Source: an uncultured Muribaculaceae bacterium (lineage in GTDB: Bacteria; Bacteroidota; Bacteroidia; Bacteroidales; Muribaculaceae). Taken from it: a stretch of 64,000 nucleotides of DNA. Made by a program: the position numbers and the translations under genes. Below are positions 34,848 through 44,275 of this stretch, piece by piece; position 1 is the first letter of the stretch, and each line of letters opens with the position of its first letter. The stretch spans positions 203,065 to 267,064 of the forward strand of contig CAJTQV010000003.1 of the NCBI GenBank assembly GCA_910578385.1, given 5' to 3'. The notes under the pieces were generated by a model. The model searched no databases, had not been told where the DNA came from, and saw nothing but the letters and a program-made list of their open reading frames with translations.

Positions 34848-36140
34848 TTATCCGCCGAAGTTGTCGTAGTGGATGCTCTCCGGCTCGACACCGAGGTTGT
34901 AGAGCATGTTGTTCACGGCGTTGCTCATCGGGCCGGGACCGCACATGTAGTACTCGATGTCCTCCGGCGCGTCATGGTCTTTGAGGTATGTCTTGAACAT
35001 GACATCGTGAACGAATCCGGCGGTGTATTTCACTCCGGCAGCATCGGCTGCGGGGTCGGGACGGTCGAGCGCGAGGTGGAAGTGGAAGTTGGGGAACTCC
35101 TTCTCCAGTTCGAGGAAGTCGTTCAGATAGAACACCTCGTTGAGCGCGCGCGCTCCGTAGAAGTAGTGCATCTCACGGTCGCGGCAGTTGCGGGTCTTGG
35201 TCATCCACATGATCTGTGCGCGGAGCGGTGCCATACCGGCGCCACCGCCCACCCATATCATCTCGGCCTTGGAGTCGACGATGGGGTGGAAGTCTCCGTA
35301 AGGTCCGCTCATGAGCACCTTGTCGCCCGGCTTGAGCGAGAAGATGTAGCTCGAAGCGATACCGGCGGGCACGTTCTGGAATCCGACCTGAGGTTTCGGC
35401 TTGAAGGGGGGAGTGGCGATACGCACGGTCAGCATGAAGCGGTCTCCCTCCTCGGGGTAGTTGGCCATGGAGTATGCGCGGACGGTATCCTCGTCGTTCT
35501 TCGCCTTGAGGGTGAAGAGACCGAATTTCTCCCATGCGGGCAGATACTCGTCGCCGATGAGCGCCTTGTCGATGTCCTTGTCGTAGTCCATCTCATATTT
35601 CGGGATGCGGATCTGCGCGTATGAACCGGGTATGAAGTTCATATGCTCTCCGGCGGGGAGCTGAACGATGAACTCCTTGATGAACGTCGCCACATTCTTG
35701 TTCGAGATAACCTCGCATTCCCACTCCTTGACATCGAGGGCGGCCTGGTCAACCTTGACCTCCATGTCCGACTTGACTTTCACCTGACATCCGAGACGCC
35801 AGTGGTCTTTGATCTGCTTGCGGGTGAAGTGTACGGCCTCGGTGGGGAGTATGTCACCGCCGCCCGAAACGACCTGGAGCTTGCACTGACCGCAGCTGCC
35901 CTTTCCGCCGCACGCGCTCGACAGATGCACGCCGTTGTCGTTGAGCGTGGCCAGCAATGACTTGCCGGCGGGGGCGTGGAGCATCTTGGAGCCTTCATTG
36001 ATCGAGATGGCCACCTCGCCGCTGTTCACGAGCCATGACTTGGCAAGCAGCAGGATGATGGTCAGCACGAGCACAATCACAAGGAAAATGAGTGAGGCAA
36101 CCACCACATTGTTCCATAAGATTTCGCTGAGTATTGACAT
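34848..36140 (-). CDS. nqrF: Na+-translocating NADH:quinone reductase subunit F
   Basis: 430 residues. One N-terminal membrane helix (about 12-34), a plant-type 2Fe-2S domain (Cys ligands in SACGGKGSCGQC and a later LGCQV), an FAD domain (RAYSMANYP) and an NADH domain (GGGAGMAPLRAQ). It takes electrons from NADH into the Nqr complex. Last gene of nqrA-F. Confidence 0.95.
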   Translation of the reverse strand: MSILSEILWNNVVVASLIFLVIVLVLTIILLLAKSWLVNSGEVAISINEGSKMLHAPAGKSLLATLNDNGVHLSSACGGKGSCGQCKLQVVSGGGDILPTEAVHFTRKQIKDHWRLGCQVKVKSDMEVKVDQAALDVKEWECEVISNKNVATFIKEFIVQLPAGEHMNFIPGSYAQIRIPKYEMDYDKDIDKALIGDEYLPAWEKFGLFTLKAKNDEDTVRAYSMANYPEEGDRFMLTVRIATPPFKPKPQVGFQNVPAGIASSYIFSLKPGDKVLMSGPYGDFHPIVDSKAEMIWVGGGAGMAPLRAQIMWMTKTRNCRDREMHYFYGARALNEVFYLNDFLELEKEFPNFHFHLALDRPDPAADAAGVKYTAGFVHDVMFKTYLKDHDAPEDIEYYMCGPGPMSNAVNNMLYNLGVEPESIHYDNFGG

Positions 36141-36162
36141 ATCTTTATTTCTTTTGTGATGG

Positions 36163-36777
36163 TTAGAGTTTGATGCCGAGGAAGCTCATGAAGGCTATGC
36201 CCATGAGTCCGGTGATGATGAACGTTATGCCGATGCCACGCAGAGGAGCCGGAACCGCCTGCACGTTGAGACGCTCGCGGATGGCGGCGAGGCAGGTGAT
36301 GGCAAGAAGCCAGCCGATGCCGGAACCTACGCCGTAGACTGTTGCAGTCCATGCGTTGGTAAACTCACGCTGCTGCATGAAGAGCACCGCGCCGAGTATC
36401 GCGCAGTTCACCGCTATCAGCGGCAGGAAGATACCGAGCGAGTTGTAGAGGCCCGGGCTGTATTTCTCGATTACCATCTCGAGAATCTGCACCAGTGCCG
36501 CGATGACGGCGATGAACATGATCAGACCGAGGAACGAGAGGTCTGTCTCGGCATATTCCTCGCCGAGCCAGCTCAACGCTCCGGGCACCAGCACATACTC
36601 ATTGATGCACCAGCACACGGGGAGGGCGATGAGTAGCACGAAAGTGACGGCCACGCCGAGTCCGAACGCTGTCTTGACATTCTTCGACACGGCCAGGAAG
36701 GAACACATGCCGAGGAAGTAGGCGAACACCATGTTGTCGATGAAGATCGACCGTATGAATAGATTCAGATTTTCCAT
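36163..36777 (-). CDS. nqrE: Nqr subunit E
   Basis: 204 residues with about six membrane helices. Paralogous to NqrD and RnfA; the conserved FLGMCSFLAVS region includes the Cys that helps hold the intramembrane iron centre between NqrD and NqrE. The start overlaps the nqrD stop by one base. Confidence 0.94.
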   Translation of the reverse strand: MENLNLFIRSIFIDNMVFAYFLGMCSFLAVSKNVKTAFGLGVAVTFVLLIALPVCWCINEYVLVPGALSWLGEEYAETDLSFLGLIMFIAVIAALVQILEMVIEKYSPGLYNSLGIFLPLIAVNCAILGAVLFMQQREFTNAWTATVYGVGSGIGWLLAITCLAAIRERLNVQAVPAPLRGIGITFIITGLMGIAFMSFLGIKL

Positions 36778-37397
36778 TATTCCTGCAGGTCTTTGTTAAT
36801 CGAGCGGTGCGCCCAGATGATACATGCTACTACTATGAGGGCCATCGGCGGCAGAATCATCATGCCGTTGTTCTGGTAGCCGGCGTCGTACCACCACTGG
36901 GGGAACACCTGGCAGCCGAACAGCGTGCCGCTTCCGAAGAGCTCGCGGAAGAACGAAACGATGATGAGTATTATGCCATAGCCGAGACCGTTGCCGAGAC
37001 CATCGAGGAACGACGGCCAGGGACGGTTGTTGAGCGCGAACGCCTCAAGACGGCCCATGATGATACAGTTGGTGATGATCAGACCGATGAACACCGACAG
37101 CGCTTTCGACACCTCGTAGTTCCAGGCCTTGAGCACCTGGTCAACAACCACCACGAGGGCGGCCACGACCACGAGCTGGACGATGATGCGGATTGACGAA
37201 GGAATCGTGTTGCGCATCAGTGATATTATGACATTGGCCAGAGCCAGTACCGCCGTCACCGAGATTGTCATGACGAGAGCAGGTTCCATCTTGGCTGTCA
37301 CTGCAAGCGCCGAACAGATACCGAGCACCTGCACTATAACCGGGTTGTCTTTCGACAGCGGGTTGAACAGCGGCAGAAATGTTTTCTTCAGATTCAT
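36777..37397 (-). CDS. nqrD: Nqr subunit D
   Basis: 206 residues, about six membrane helices, with VQVLGICSALAVT containing the conserved Cys partner to NqrE. Part of the Na+ channel core. Confidence 0.94.
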   Translation of the reverse strand: MNLKKTFLPLFNPLSKDNPVIVQVLGICSALAVTAKMEPALVMTISVTAVLALANVIISLMRNTIPSSIRIIVQLVVVAALVVVVDQVLKAWNYEVSKALSVFIGLIITNCIIMGRLEAFALNNRPWPSFLDGLGNGLGYGIILIIVSFFRELFGSGTLFGCQVFPQWWYDAGYQNNGMMILPPMALIVVACIIWAHRSINKDLQE

Positions 37398-37453
37398 TTC
37401 CTTATCTTGTTGCTGATTGTTTTGTATTCGTTTTTAATAGGGTAGGGGCTTCG

Positions 37454-38176
37454 TCAGTTTGCCGCAGCTGTGGCTGCAAGTTCCTTGAAGAATGCCGAAT
37501 ATGGCTCAAGCGAGTTGCTGAGCATCTTCTGCACTCCCTGGCTGGTGATTGTGCCGCCGCTGATGGCGTGGACATATGCACCTTCCGAGGGTTCCTGTCC
37601 GTTCTTCACGACCTTGACCGACTGGAAGTCGCCTGTGCTGCTGAAGATGTCTTTCCCCTCGAACTGGCTGCTGAACGCAGGTTTCTCGATTTCGGCACCG
37701 AGTCCGGGTGTCTCGCCCTGGTGAGCGAAGTATGCACCGTAGATGGTGTCACCGTTGCTGTCCATGGCGATGTAGCCCCAGATCGGGCCCCAGAGGCCGG
37801 CTCCGTACACGGGCACTATGTATTTTGTGCCGGCATCGGTCTTGCAGACAAACACGGGGAGAAGACGCTCGTCGCCCGGTTTCTTGGTCTCAAGGTCAAC
37901 CTTCACTTCAAACGGGTCTGTGCCGCCATCGACTTTCTCTCCCTTGGAGTTCACGATATACGACTCTGTGATATGCTCCGCATACAGGTCGGCCACGTTC
38001 TGTCCCTGCTCCGGTGTGATGAGAGCTGCGGCAAGAATCTGGCGTTTGGTATCGTTCTGTATGTTCTCAAGCTGCTGCGGACGCAAGGCCTGGTAGACAA
38101 CTGAGAGAAGCACTCCGACCACCACCACAAGTATGATGGAGTAGATGATTGTGTATGTATTGCTCTGTCGGTTCAT
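37454..38176 (-). CDS. nqrC: Nqr subunit C (covalent FMN)
   Basis: 240 residues. One N-terminal membrane helix (about 8-27) and a periplasmic FMN-binding domain. The FMN is attached to the Thr of the SGGTITSQG motif near residue ~205 by the flavin transferase ApbE, which is not in this window. Confidence 0.94.
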   Translation of the reverse strand: MNRQSNTYTIIYSIILVVVVGVLLSVVYQALRPQQLENIQNDTKRQILAAALITPEQGQNVADLYAEHITESYIVNSKGEKVDGGTDPFEVKVDLETKKPGDERLLPVFVCKTDAGTKYIVPVYGAGLWGPIWGYIAMDSNGDTIYGAYFAHQGETPGLGAEIEKPAFSSQFEGKDIFSSTGDFQSVKVVKNGQEPSEGAYVHAISGGTITSQGVQKMLSNSLEPYSAFFKELAATAAAN

Positions 38177-38188
38177 TTCCTTGTGGCG

Positions 38189-39382
38189 TTAAGAGTTCTT
38201 TACGGTGACGCGGCGCATACGGCGGCGTATGTTGGAATTTACTACACAATAGTCAATCAGCGGCGCGAAGCAGTTCATGAGAAGAACCGAGAGCATCGCA
38301 CCCTCCGGATAACCGGTGTTGTACACGCGGATCAGTATGGCGATTATTCCGATCAGCGCGCCGTAGATGTACTTGCCGGTGTTGGTGCGGCAGGCGGTCA
38401 CGGGGTCGGTCGCCATGAACACTATGGCGAACATGAAGCCTCCGAGGCAGAGCTGCTCAAGCGGCTGGAGATACGACACGGGATAGAGCGGGCTCATCCA
38501 GTTGTGAGCCACGACAGCCATGAAGAAACCGCCCAAAAGGCCGGAGAGCATGATGCGCCAGTTGGCCATGCCGGAAATCAGCAGGATAGCCGCGCCGATA
38601 AGTATGCAGAATGTCGAGGTCTCGCCCCATGAGCCGGGATAGAAACCGAAGAAGATGTCGGTCATCGACAGAGGGTCGCCGAGCACGTTGGTGAGCTGCA
38701 CGGCACCGTCGGTCGACGATGCGAGCTGACCGAGGGGTGTCGCTCCGGAGTAGGAGTCGACGGCGGTCTGCGAACCGAGCTGCACGAACACGTTGTCGCC
38801 GCTCATCTTCGAGGGATAGCTGAAGAAGAGGAATGCGCGGGTCACGAGCGCGACGTTCAGGAAGTTGTAGCCTGTGCCGCCGAATACTTCCTTGGCGAAT
38901 ATCACCGCGAAAGCTACAGCAATCGCGAGCATCCAGCAGGGTGTGTCGACGGGGCATATCATCGGAATCAGGATACCCGACACGAGGAATCCCTCCTGGA
39001 TCTCGTGGCCGCGGATCTGCGCCACGATGAACTCTATGCCGAGTCCGACTATGTAGGCCGTGAGTATCTGCGGCAGCACGGCGAAGAACCCGTAGAAGAA
39101 GAGCTTGAAAAACTCACGTCCGGGGTCGCCGATGGCCATGAAATGCTGAAGGCCGATGTTCCACATTCCGAACAGACAGCAGGGCAGGAGCGCGAGCACC
39201 ACCATGATCATGGTGCGCTTCGAGTCGTTGCCGTCGTGGATATGCACTCCCGAACGAGATGTCTCGTTGGGTGTGAAAAGGAACGTGTAGAAGCCGTCGA
39301 ACACGGAGTGGAACTTGCTCAGTTTCCCCCCCTTCTCGAAGTGCGGCTTGATCTTGTCAATGTTTCTCTTTAATCCTTTCAC
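38189..39382 (-). CDS. nqrB: Nqr subunit B (membrane, covalent FMN)
   Basis: 397 residues, about ten membrane helices. The covalent FMN Thr lies in YSGATPLG. Main Na+-translocating subunit; it also holds riboflavin and the quinone site in known complexes. Gap to nqrC is 12 bases. Confidence 0.95.
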   Translation of the reverse strand: MKGLKRNIDKIKPHFEKGGKLSKFHSVFDGFYTFLFTPNETSRSGVHIHDGNDSKRTMIMVVLALLPCCLFGMWNIGLQHFMAIGDPGREFFKLFFYGFFAVLPQILTAYIVGLGIEFIVAQIRGHEIQEGFLVSGILIPMICPVDTPCWMLAIAVAFAVIFAKEVFGGTGYNFLNVALVTRAFLFFSYPSKMSGDNVFVQLGSQTAVDSYSGATPLGQLASSTDGAVQLTNVLGDPLSMTDIFFGFYPGSWGETSTFCILIGAAILLISGMANWRIMLSGLLGGFFMAVVAHNWMSPLYPVSYLQPLEQLCLGGFMFAIVFMATDPVTACRTNTGKYIYGALIGIIAILIRVYNTGYPEGAMLSVLLMNCFAPLIDYCVVNSNIRRRMRRVTVKNS

Positions 39383-39441
39383 AACTTTATCTTGTGTAGT
39401 TTATATTACTGTATAAGCCTTTCTGTCCCTTTCTGGGGGTA

Positions 39442-40776
39442 TCAGAGTGTCTCCTTGCGCAGGTAGTCGAGACCGTCTCGGACTATCTTCTGCAACTCGA
39501 TTTTCGATGTGTCTACAAACTCGGGAAGGGCGAAGTCCTCGGGTGCCACCTCGTAGATGCCGAGCTGCTCCATGCGCTCTATGTCTTTGGCCATGATGGC
39601 CTTGATGAGGTATTCGGGGTAGATGTCCATCGGGAATACCTTGTCATATTCGCCGCTCATGATCATGGCGCGGTGGCCACCCTTGATGCGGGCGTCGAAG
39701 TGGAACGGTTTCGAGAGTCCGCGCAGGAATGCGGGGAACGAACGCTTCACGCTGTATTTGCCCGGGTCTACCGATGCCCAGCCCATGAACTCGTCGGTCT
39801 GGTCGCCCTCGTCGATGGCTGTGACCTGACGGTAGGGGTAGCGCAGGAATCCCTGCTTCCAGTCCACGCGCACACCGGTGAGCACGTTGCCAGATATCAC
39901 CCGGATCTTGCCGCCGGTGTGGTCGAGCTCTCCGTCAAGAAGTGTGCCGAGCGATGCTCCGACCATGGTTCTTACCATATGGGGATTTTTCATGTCCTCG
40001 CCTGTGAGTGCTACCGTAGTGCTGTAGTCGAGCTTGCCGGTAGAGAGGAACCGTCCGATACGGGCTGCGGTCGCAGCGTCGAGAGTCCATACGGTCTCAC
40101 CCTTGTTGACGGGGGCGATGGCCGCAATCTGTGTGCCGGTGTTTCCGGCCGGGTGGGGACCCTGGAACTCATATACCTCGGCGGCGTTGCTCGTGATGCC
40201 TGAGCCTGCTCTGACTGAGAGGTAGACCTTGCCGGCGGTGAATTCCGAGAGAGTCTTGAGTCCGGCCTCAAGGTCGGCCATCATGTCGGCGTTGAGAATC
40301 TCGGGTGCGAGGGGAGCGGTGTCAAACGCCGTCACGAATATGTCGCGGGGTGCGGTGCCGATGAAGGGCACGATGTCGAACGGACGCTGGCGCATCATGG
40401 CGAAAAGACCCGAGCGGAGCAACATTTCCATCCGCGAGGCTTTGTCGGTCGGCTTGCCGAATTCCTTCTGCGTCTGCTCACCCTCTTTGCGAACTGACAC
40501 GAACTCAATCTTGCGGCGTTCGCCACGGTTGATTTCCGCAACTGTTCCGGCCACAGGAGAGGTAAGACAGAGACGGTCATCCTCCTTGGCATAAAGCAGC
40601 GCGTCGCCGGCCTTGACGATGTCGCCGGCCTTGACGGCGGCCTTCCATGTGTAGCCGGGAAAATCGTCGGGAACAATGCCGAACAACACAGTGCTGCTGT
40701 CGGTAGTCACAGACTCCGAAGCGGCACCCGCTAAGGGTATGTCAAGCCCCTTTTTTATCTTGATGATATTGCTCAT
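39442..40776 (-). CDS. nqrA: Nqr subunit A
   Basis: 444 residues, no membrane helix; starts IKIKKGLDIPLAG as in other NqrA proteins. Peripheral cytoplasmic subunit that contributes to quinone binding. First gene of the six-gene operon that pumps Na+ while oxidising NADH, powering Na+-dependent transport. Confidence 0.95.
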   Translation of the reverse strand: MSNIIKIKKGLDIPLAGAASESVTTDSSTVLFGIVPDDFPGYTWKAAVKAGDIVKAGDALLYAKEDDRLCLTSPVAGTVAEINRGERRKIEFVSVRKEGEQTQKEFGKPTDKASRMEMLLRSGLFAMMRQRPFDIVPFIGTAPRDIFVTAFDTAPLAPEILNADMMADLEAGLKTLSEFTAGKVYLSVRAGSGITSNAAEVYEFQGPHPAGNTGTQIAAIAPVNKGETVWTLDAATAARIGRFLSTGKLDYSTTVALTGEDMKNPHMVRTMVGASLGTLLDGELDHTGGKIRVISGNVLTGVRVDWKQGFLRYPYRQVTAIDEGDQTDEFMGWASVDPGKYSVKRSFPAFLRGLSKPFHFDARIKGGHRAMIMSGEYDKVFPMDIYPEYLIKAIMAKDIERMEQLGIYEVAPEDFALPEFVDTSKIELQKIVRDGLDYLRKETL

Positions 40777-40890
40777 TATCTATCCATTTGGGATTATTCT
40801 GCAAAAATATAAAAAATCGTTAATCTTTCCAAAGGAAAAGCGCACTATCCTTACACTTTTTTGTTCCCCGCATCGTCGCATGAAAAAAAA

Positions 40891-40926
40891 TATCCCTCTG
40901 AGTGGCTATGTCCGCTCAGAGGGATA
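40891..40926 (-). terminator. Terminator of the TPR gene
   Basis: Perfect 12-base stem TATCCCTCTGAG with its complement, a 12-base loop, and A/T-runs on both sides. It lies 35 bases beyond the TPR gene stop on the minus strand. Confidence 0.85.
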
Positions 40927-40960
40927 ATTTTTCGTGCGTCAAACGGCGTGGACCGTCCGC

Positions 40961-42622
40961 TTATTTAAGTCCGTCGATGTATTTGCGGAGCTCCGCGTTG
41001 TCGGGATCGAAGTTGAGCACCTTGCTGAAGTTCTCCTTGGCCTTGGCAACGTTGTTCTGGTTGATGTAGTAGTTACCGAGGTACATGTACATCTCTTTCG
41101 CATCGCGTGCGTAGCGTGAGGGATCCTGGGCTGCCTCAAGGAGTGCGACTGAAGCCTCATAGTCAGCTACGGCCGCCTTCTCTGCCGCTGCCTCGTTGGC
41201 TGCGGTCTGCTTGGCGATGTCACCGTAGATCTTCACGGGCTTGTAGTTGTCGGGCAGGATGGCTTTGGCCTTGTCGGCATACGACTTGGCTGCGTCGAAA
41301 TATTTCGCTGCCTTGGCCGCGTCGGCCTTGTTCTCAACACCGGCGTAGAAGTCAAATGTAGCCTGCTGTACAAAATCGTTGTAACCCGGCTCGATCTTCG
41401 AGAGGTAAACCTCATATTCGTCGGCAGTCTTGCTCAGGTTGTTCTGGTCAAGATATGCGAACGCGAGGCTCTTGTTGAAGTCGGCGAAATCGGGCATTTC
41501 CTTGATACCTTCCTGAAGAACCGCGATTGCCTCGTCTGCACGTTTGGCTGCTGAAAGCTCGTTGGCGATCAGTGTGTAGTCAATCGAAGCGAATTTGTTC
41601 TTGGCGGGGTCTGCCATGTGGGCTGCGTAAAGCGCCTCGGCGAGGGGGAGGAGCTGGTCCTTCATCTCGGGGAGCTGTGCGGCGTTCATGAACTGGAAAC
41701 GCTGAGCCATGAAGTTCTTGGGATCCTCAGCGAGAAGTTTCGAGGCGTAGTCGTAACCTTTCTTGTAGTCCTGGCCGTAGAAGAGGAGGAAAGCGTAGCG
41801 GCTCTCGTCGTTCTTGAAGTGGCTGGGGTTCTGCACGTACTTGCCATACTGTGCTGCGGCGTTGGCGAAGTCACCCTTGTTGTAGTATGCGTTGGCGAGC
41901 TCACGCTGTCCGAGTGCCGAGTTGGGGTTCACCGAGAGCAGGTTGTTGAGCATCTTGATGGCATAGTCGGGGTTGACCATGGTGAAGAGGTTCGCATACT
42001 TCACATAGGCTGCTGTAGCCTTGTTGTCGTAGTTTGACGCCATCTCGTACATTCCGGCTGCCTTGCCCACGAGGGTGTTGGCGGTAGACTGGTCAGCGTT
42101 CTTGAGCTGCTCCTTGAACTGGTCGCCCTCGAAGATGTAGATGTCGGCGTTCTCCTGGTTGTACTTGCGTGCCTTCTCCACGAGCTTTGCGATCTGCTTC
42201 TCGTAGCGGATGGGATCAACGCGGTCGTATGCGCGTGCTATCGCAATCTGGAGCGAGGCATCTTTCTTGGAGTTCTTGTCGGCGGTCTTGAAGAGCTCCT
42301 CGGCTCCCTTGGTGTCGCCCGACATGAGCTTGAGAAGACCTTGGCCCACATAGTTGTAGGCGTATTCGGGATTGGCTGCCACACCCTGGTTGAAGTAGTT
42401 GGCGGCATCTGAATTCTTACCCTCCTCCACAGCGATGAGTCCAAGATAGTAGTCGCTCACGGCCTTGTCGGTCTGAGGATTGTTGAGACTGCGCAGAAGA
42501 AGGTCTTTTGCATTGTCGAGCTGGTCGGCCTTGTAGTATTCCTCCCCTTCGACGTGCGACTGGGCGAATGCGCCGAGCGACGCGCCGGCCAGACAGAGTG
42601 TGAGAATTCCTTTAAATTTCAT
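40961..42622 (-). CDS. Periplasmic TPR-repeat protein of the TonB module
   Basis: 553 residues. Signal peptide to about Ala20 (LGAFAQS) and TPR repeats throughout (for example DYYLGLIAVEEGKNSDAANYF and YMYLGNYYINQNN at the end). It is the last gene of the exbB-exbD-exbD-tonB series in this window. The same gene order is widespread in Bacteroidetes, so a role as scaffold for the TonB system is plausible but unproven. Confidence 0.75.
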   Translation of the reverse strand: MKFKGILTLCLAGASLGAFAQSHVEGEEYYKADQLDNAKDLLLRSLNNPQTDKAVSDYYLGLIAVEEGKNSDAANYFNQGVAANPEYAYNYVGQGLLKLMSGDTKGAEELFKTADKNSKKDASLQIAIARAYDRVDPIRYEKQIAKLVEKARKYNQENADIYIFEGDQFKEQLKNADQSTANTLVGKAAGMYEMASNYDNKATAAYVKYANLFTMVNPDYAIKMLNNLLSVNPNSALGQRELANAYYNKGDFANAAAQYGKYVQNPSHFKNDESRYAFLLFYGQDYKKGYDYASKLLAEDPKNFMAQRFQFMNAAQLPEMKDQLLPLAEALYAAHMADPAKNKFASIDYTLIANELSAAKRADEAIAVLQEGIKEMPDFADFNKSLAFAYLDQNNLSKTADEYEVYLSKIEPGYNDFVQQATFDFYAGVENKADAAKAAKYFDAAKSYADKAKAILPDNYKPVKIYGDIAKQTAANEAAAEKAAVADYEASVALLEAAQDPSRYARDAKEMYMYLGNYYINQNNVAKAKENFSKVLNFDPDNAELRKYIDGLK

Positions 42623-42688
42623 GTTCTATATCTTTTTTTACGTTTATTCCTGATGTCTCTACGGTCAGTTCCGTTTCTGTTTTAGATT

Positions 42689-42750
42689 GTCACGGCCGCT
42701 TTTGGTTTATCGGGTAATCGCGGTTTTAATCTGGATCCGCCGGCCGTGAC
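42689..42750 (-). terminator. Long-range inverted repeat after the PstS-like gene
   Basis: GTCACGGCCG at 42689-42698 and its complement at 42741-42750, beyond the PstS-like stop on the minus strand. The spacer is 42 bases, so it is only a tentative terminator. Confidence 0.4.
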
Positions 42751-42758
42751 TTTCCGGT

Positions 42759-43769
42759 CTATTTAAGTTCCACAACCCGTGCATTCATGTGGTAGGGCAG
42801 GATACCTGTCTTTGATATGATTTTCTGGCCCGCGAAGCCGGTCACAAACATGTAGAAGCTGTTGAGCACGGTGCTCTTCGATGCGGTCGAAATCATATAT
42901 ACCTTTCTGAATAACGGATATTCTCCCGAATTGATATAAACCTGGTACGGTTTGTATGCAATCGGGTTGAAGTCATTCTCTTCCGTGGGGTTGCTGACCT
43001 TGAGAATATTCACCTCGGTGGTGAGGTTGGTGGCGATTGTGTCGTTCTCGTTCTTGTAGTCCTCGTAACGCTGGTCCACAGGAACTGACTTGGCCGCGCT
43101 CAGGTCGTCGCCGAGCCAGCTCACGCTGATTATGCCCAGTGCGTTGCGGTCTTTCTTGACCACATCAAACACGGAGGCGTTGTTCTTCTGTGCGAATGCG
43201 TTGGGATTGTCGGAGATTTTCTTTCCCTCGGGCAGGAATTTGTCGCGCATGTAGCTCACGGTCGAGCTTCCGGCGTTGTCAAACACGAGCTTGATTGATG
43301 TCGTGTCGTTGCCGGCGAGCTGGCTCCATTTGGTTATCTTGCCGTTGAGTATGTCGCCGATCTCGGTCATGGAGAGCGATGAGACGTTGTTCTCCTTGTT
43401 GGTGATGAGCGCCACGGCATCGACCGCTATGCAGTGTGTGCGGACCACACGTTTGAATTTGCTCTTCATGTAGTCTTTCTGCTCCTGGCTGAGTTCACGG
43501 GTCACGATGACAGCCTGGGTGCCGTCGGCGAGAAGAGTGTCTATCGCTTCCTGCTCGCTCACGTAGAACGGCAGAATCGATGAGCCTGGATAGGAGAACT
43601 CGAATACCTCGATCTCCTCGTCGAGTATATTCTTGAAGCCGTCGTCGCAGAAAAGAGTCGCGCTACCCTTGGCATACTCTCCACGTTTCACCTCTCCACA
43701 CGAAACGGCTCCCAGCCATGCGAGAGCTGAGAGTCCGATTATCGCGTATTTGAATATGTTTCTATTCAT
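42759..43769 (-). CDS. PstS-like substrate-binding lipoprotein
   Basis: 336 residues. The signal ends in GAVSCGE (lipidated Cys at about 24), then a type 2 periplasmic binding fold of the phosphate-binding (PBP-like) family (VFDNAGSSTVSYMRD in the hinge region). No phosphate ABC permease genes are nearby; its steady place in the TonB-ExbBD gene set suggests a role tied to that complex and not classical phosphate import. Confidence 0.78.
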   Translation of the reverse strand: MNRNIFKYAIIGLSALAWLGAVSCGEVKRGEYAKGSATLFCDDGFKNILDEEIEVFEFSYPGSSILPFYVSEQEAIDTLLADGTQAVIVTRELSQEQKDYMKSKFKRVVRTHCIAVDAVALITNKENNVSSLSMTEIGDILNGKITKWSQLAGNDTTSIKLVFDNAGSSTVSYMRDKFLPEGKKISDNPNAFAQKNNASVFDVVKKDRNALGIISVSWLGDDLSAAKSVPVDQRYEDYKNENDTIATNLTTEVNILKVSNPTEENDFNPIAYKPYQVYINSGEYPLFRKVYMISTASKSTVLNSFYMFVTGFAGQKIISKTGILPYHMNARVVELK

Positions 43770-43844
43770 GATCTTGTATCTTGTTTTGTCAGTATTCCCC
43801 GCTCATCGCGGTCTCCATGATTCGGAAGGTAGCGGAGCGGTGGA

Positions 43845-44057
43845 TCAGCCCCAGCCTTTGTAGAGCCTTACGCCACGCCATACGCCGTATGCGCAGAGCA
43901 GACCGCCGATCACGCAGCTCAGCGCGTGGCTGTCAATGTTGAACACGTTGAAGATGAAGAGCAGTCCTACACCAATGTAGACGCATATCATCAGAATACC
44001 GAATGCGAGTCTCGCACCTTTTGGGGCCTGGGGCCCGTTATCTTCGTACCTTGCCAT
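43845..44057 (-). CDS. Small two-helix membrane protein of the TonB module
   Basis: 70 residues, MARYEDNGPQAPKG..., with two hydrophobic segments (about 16-37 and 45-62). Positioned between tonB and the PstS-like gene. No family recognised; likely a conserved small partner of the module. Confidence 0.65.
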   Translation of the reverse strand: MARYEDNGPQAPKGARLAFGILMICVYIGVGLLFIFNVFNIDSHALSCVIGGLLCAYGVWRGVRLYKGWG

Positions 44058-44228
44058 AATTTTGTGTTTTTGTTTTCCGTCGGGCCGTCATCTTTCCGAC
44101 GCCTGCCACCCGGAGATTTTGTTTTGTTCTTTTAATAATTTAACAATCCATCTCTCCGCATGTTCAGAGATTCAAACACTTTTTCACACGCAAATTTAAC
44201 AATTCTCGCTCAAATATCCAAAAAAGAA

Positions 44229-44252
44229 AGGAGGATCCGTCGCGACCCTCCT
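44229..44252 (-). terminator. Terminator of tonB
   Basis: GGAGG/CCTCC stem enclosing GTCGCGAC, followed on the minus strand by a run of T residues (CCTTTCTTTTTT), 24 bases beyond the tonB stop. Confidence 0.7.
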
Positions 44253-44275
44253 CTCTGGAAGTATAGGAATCTCAA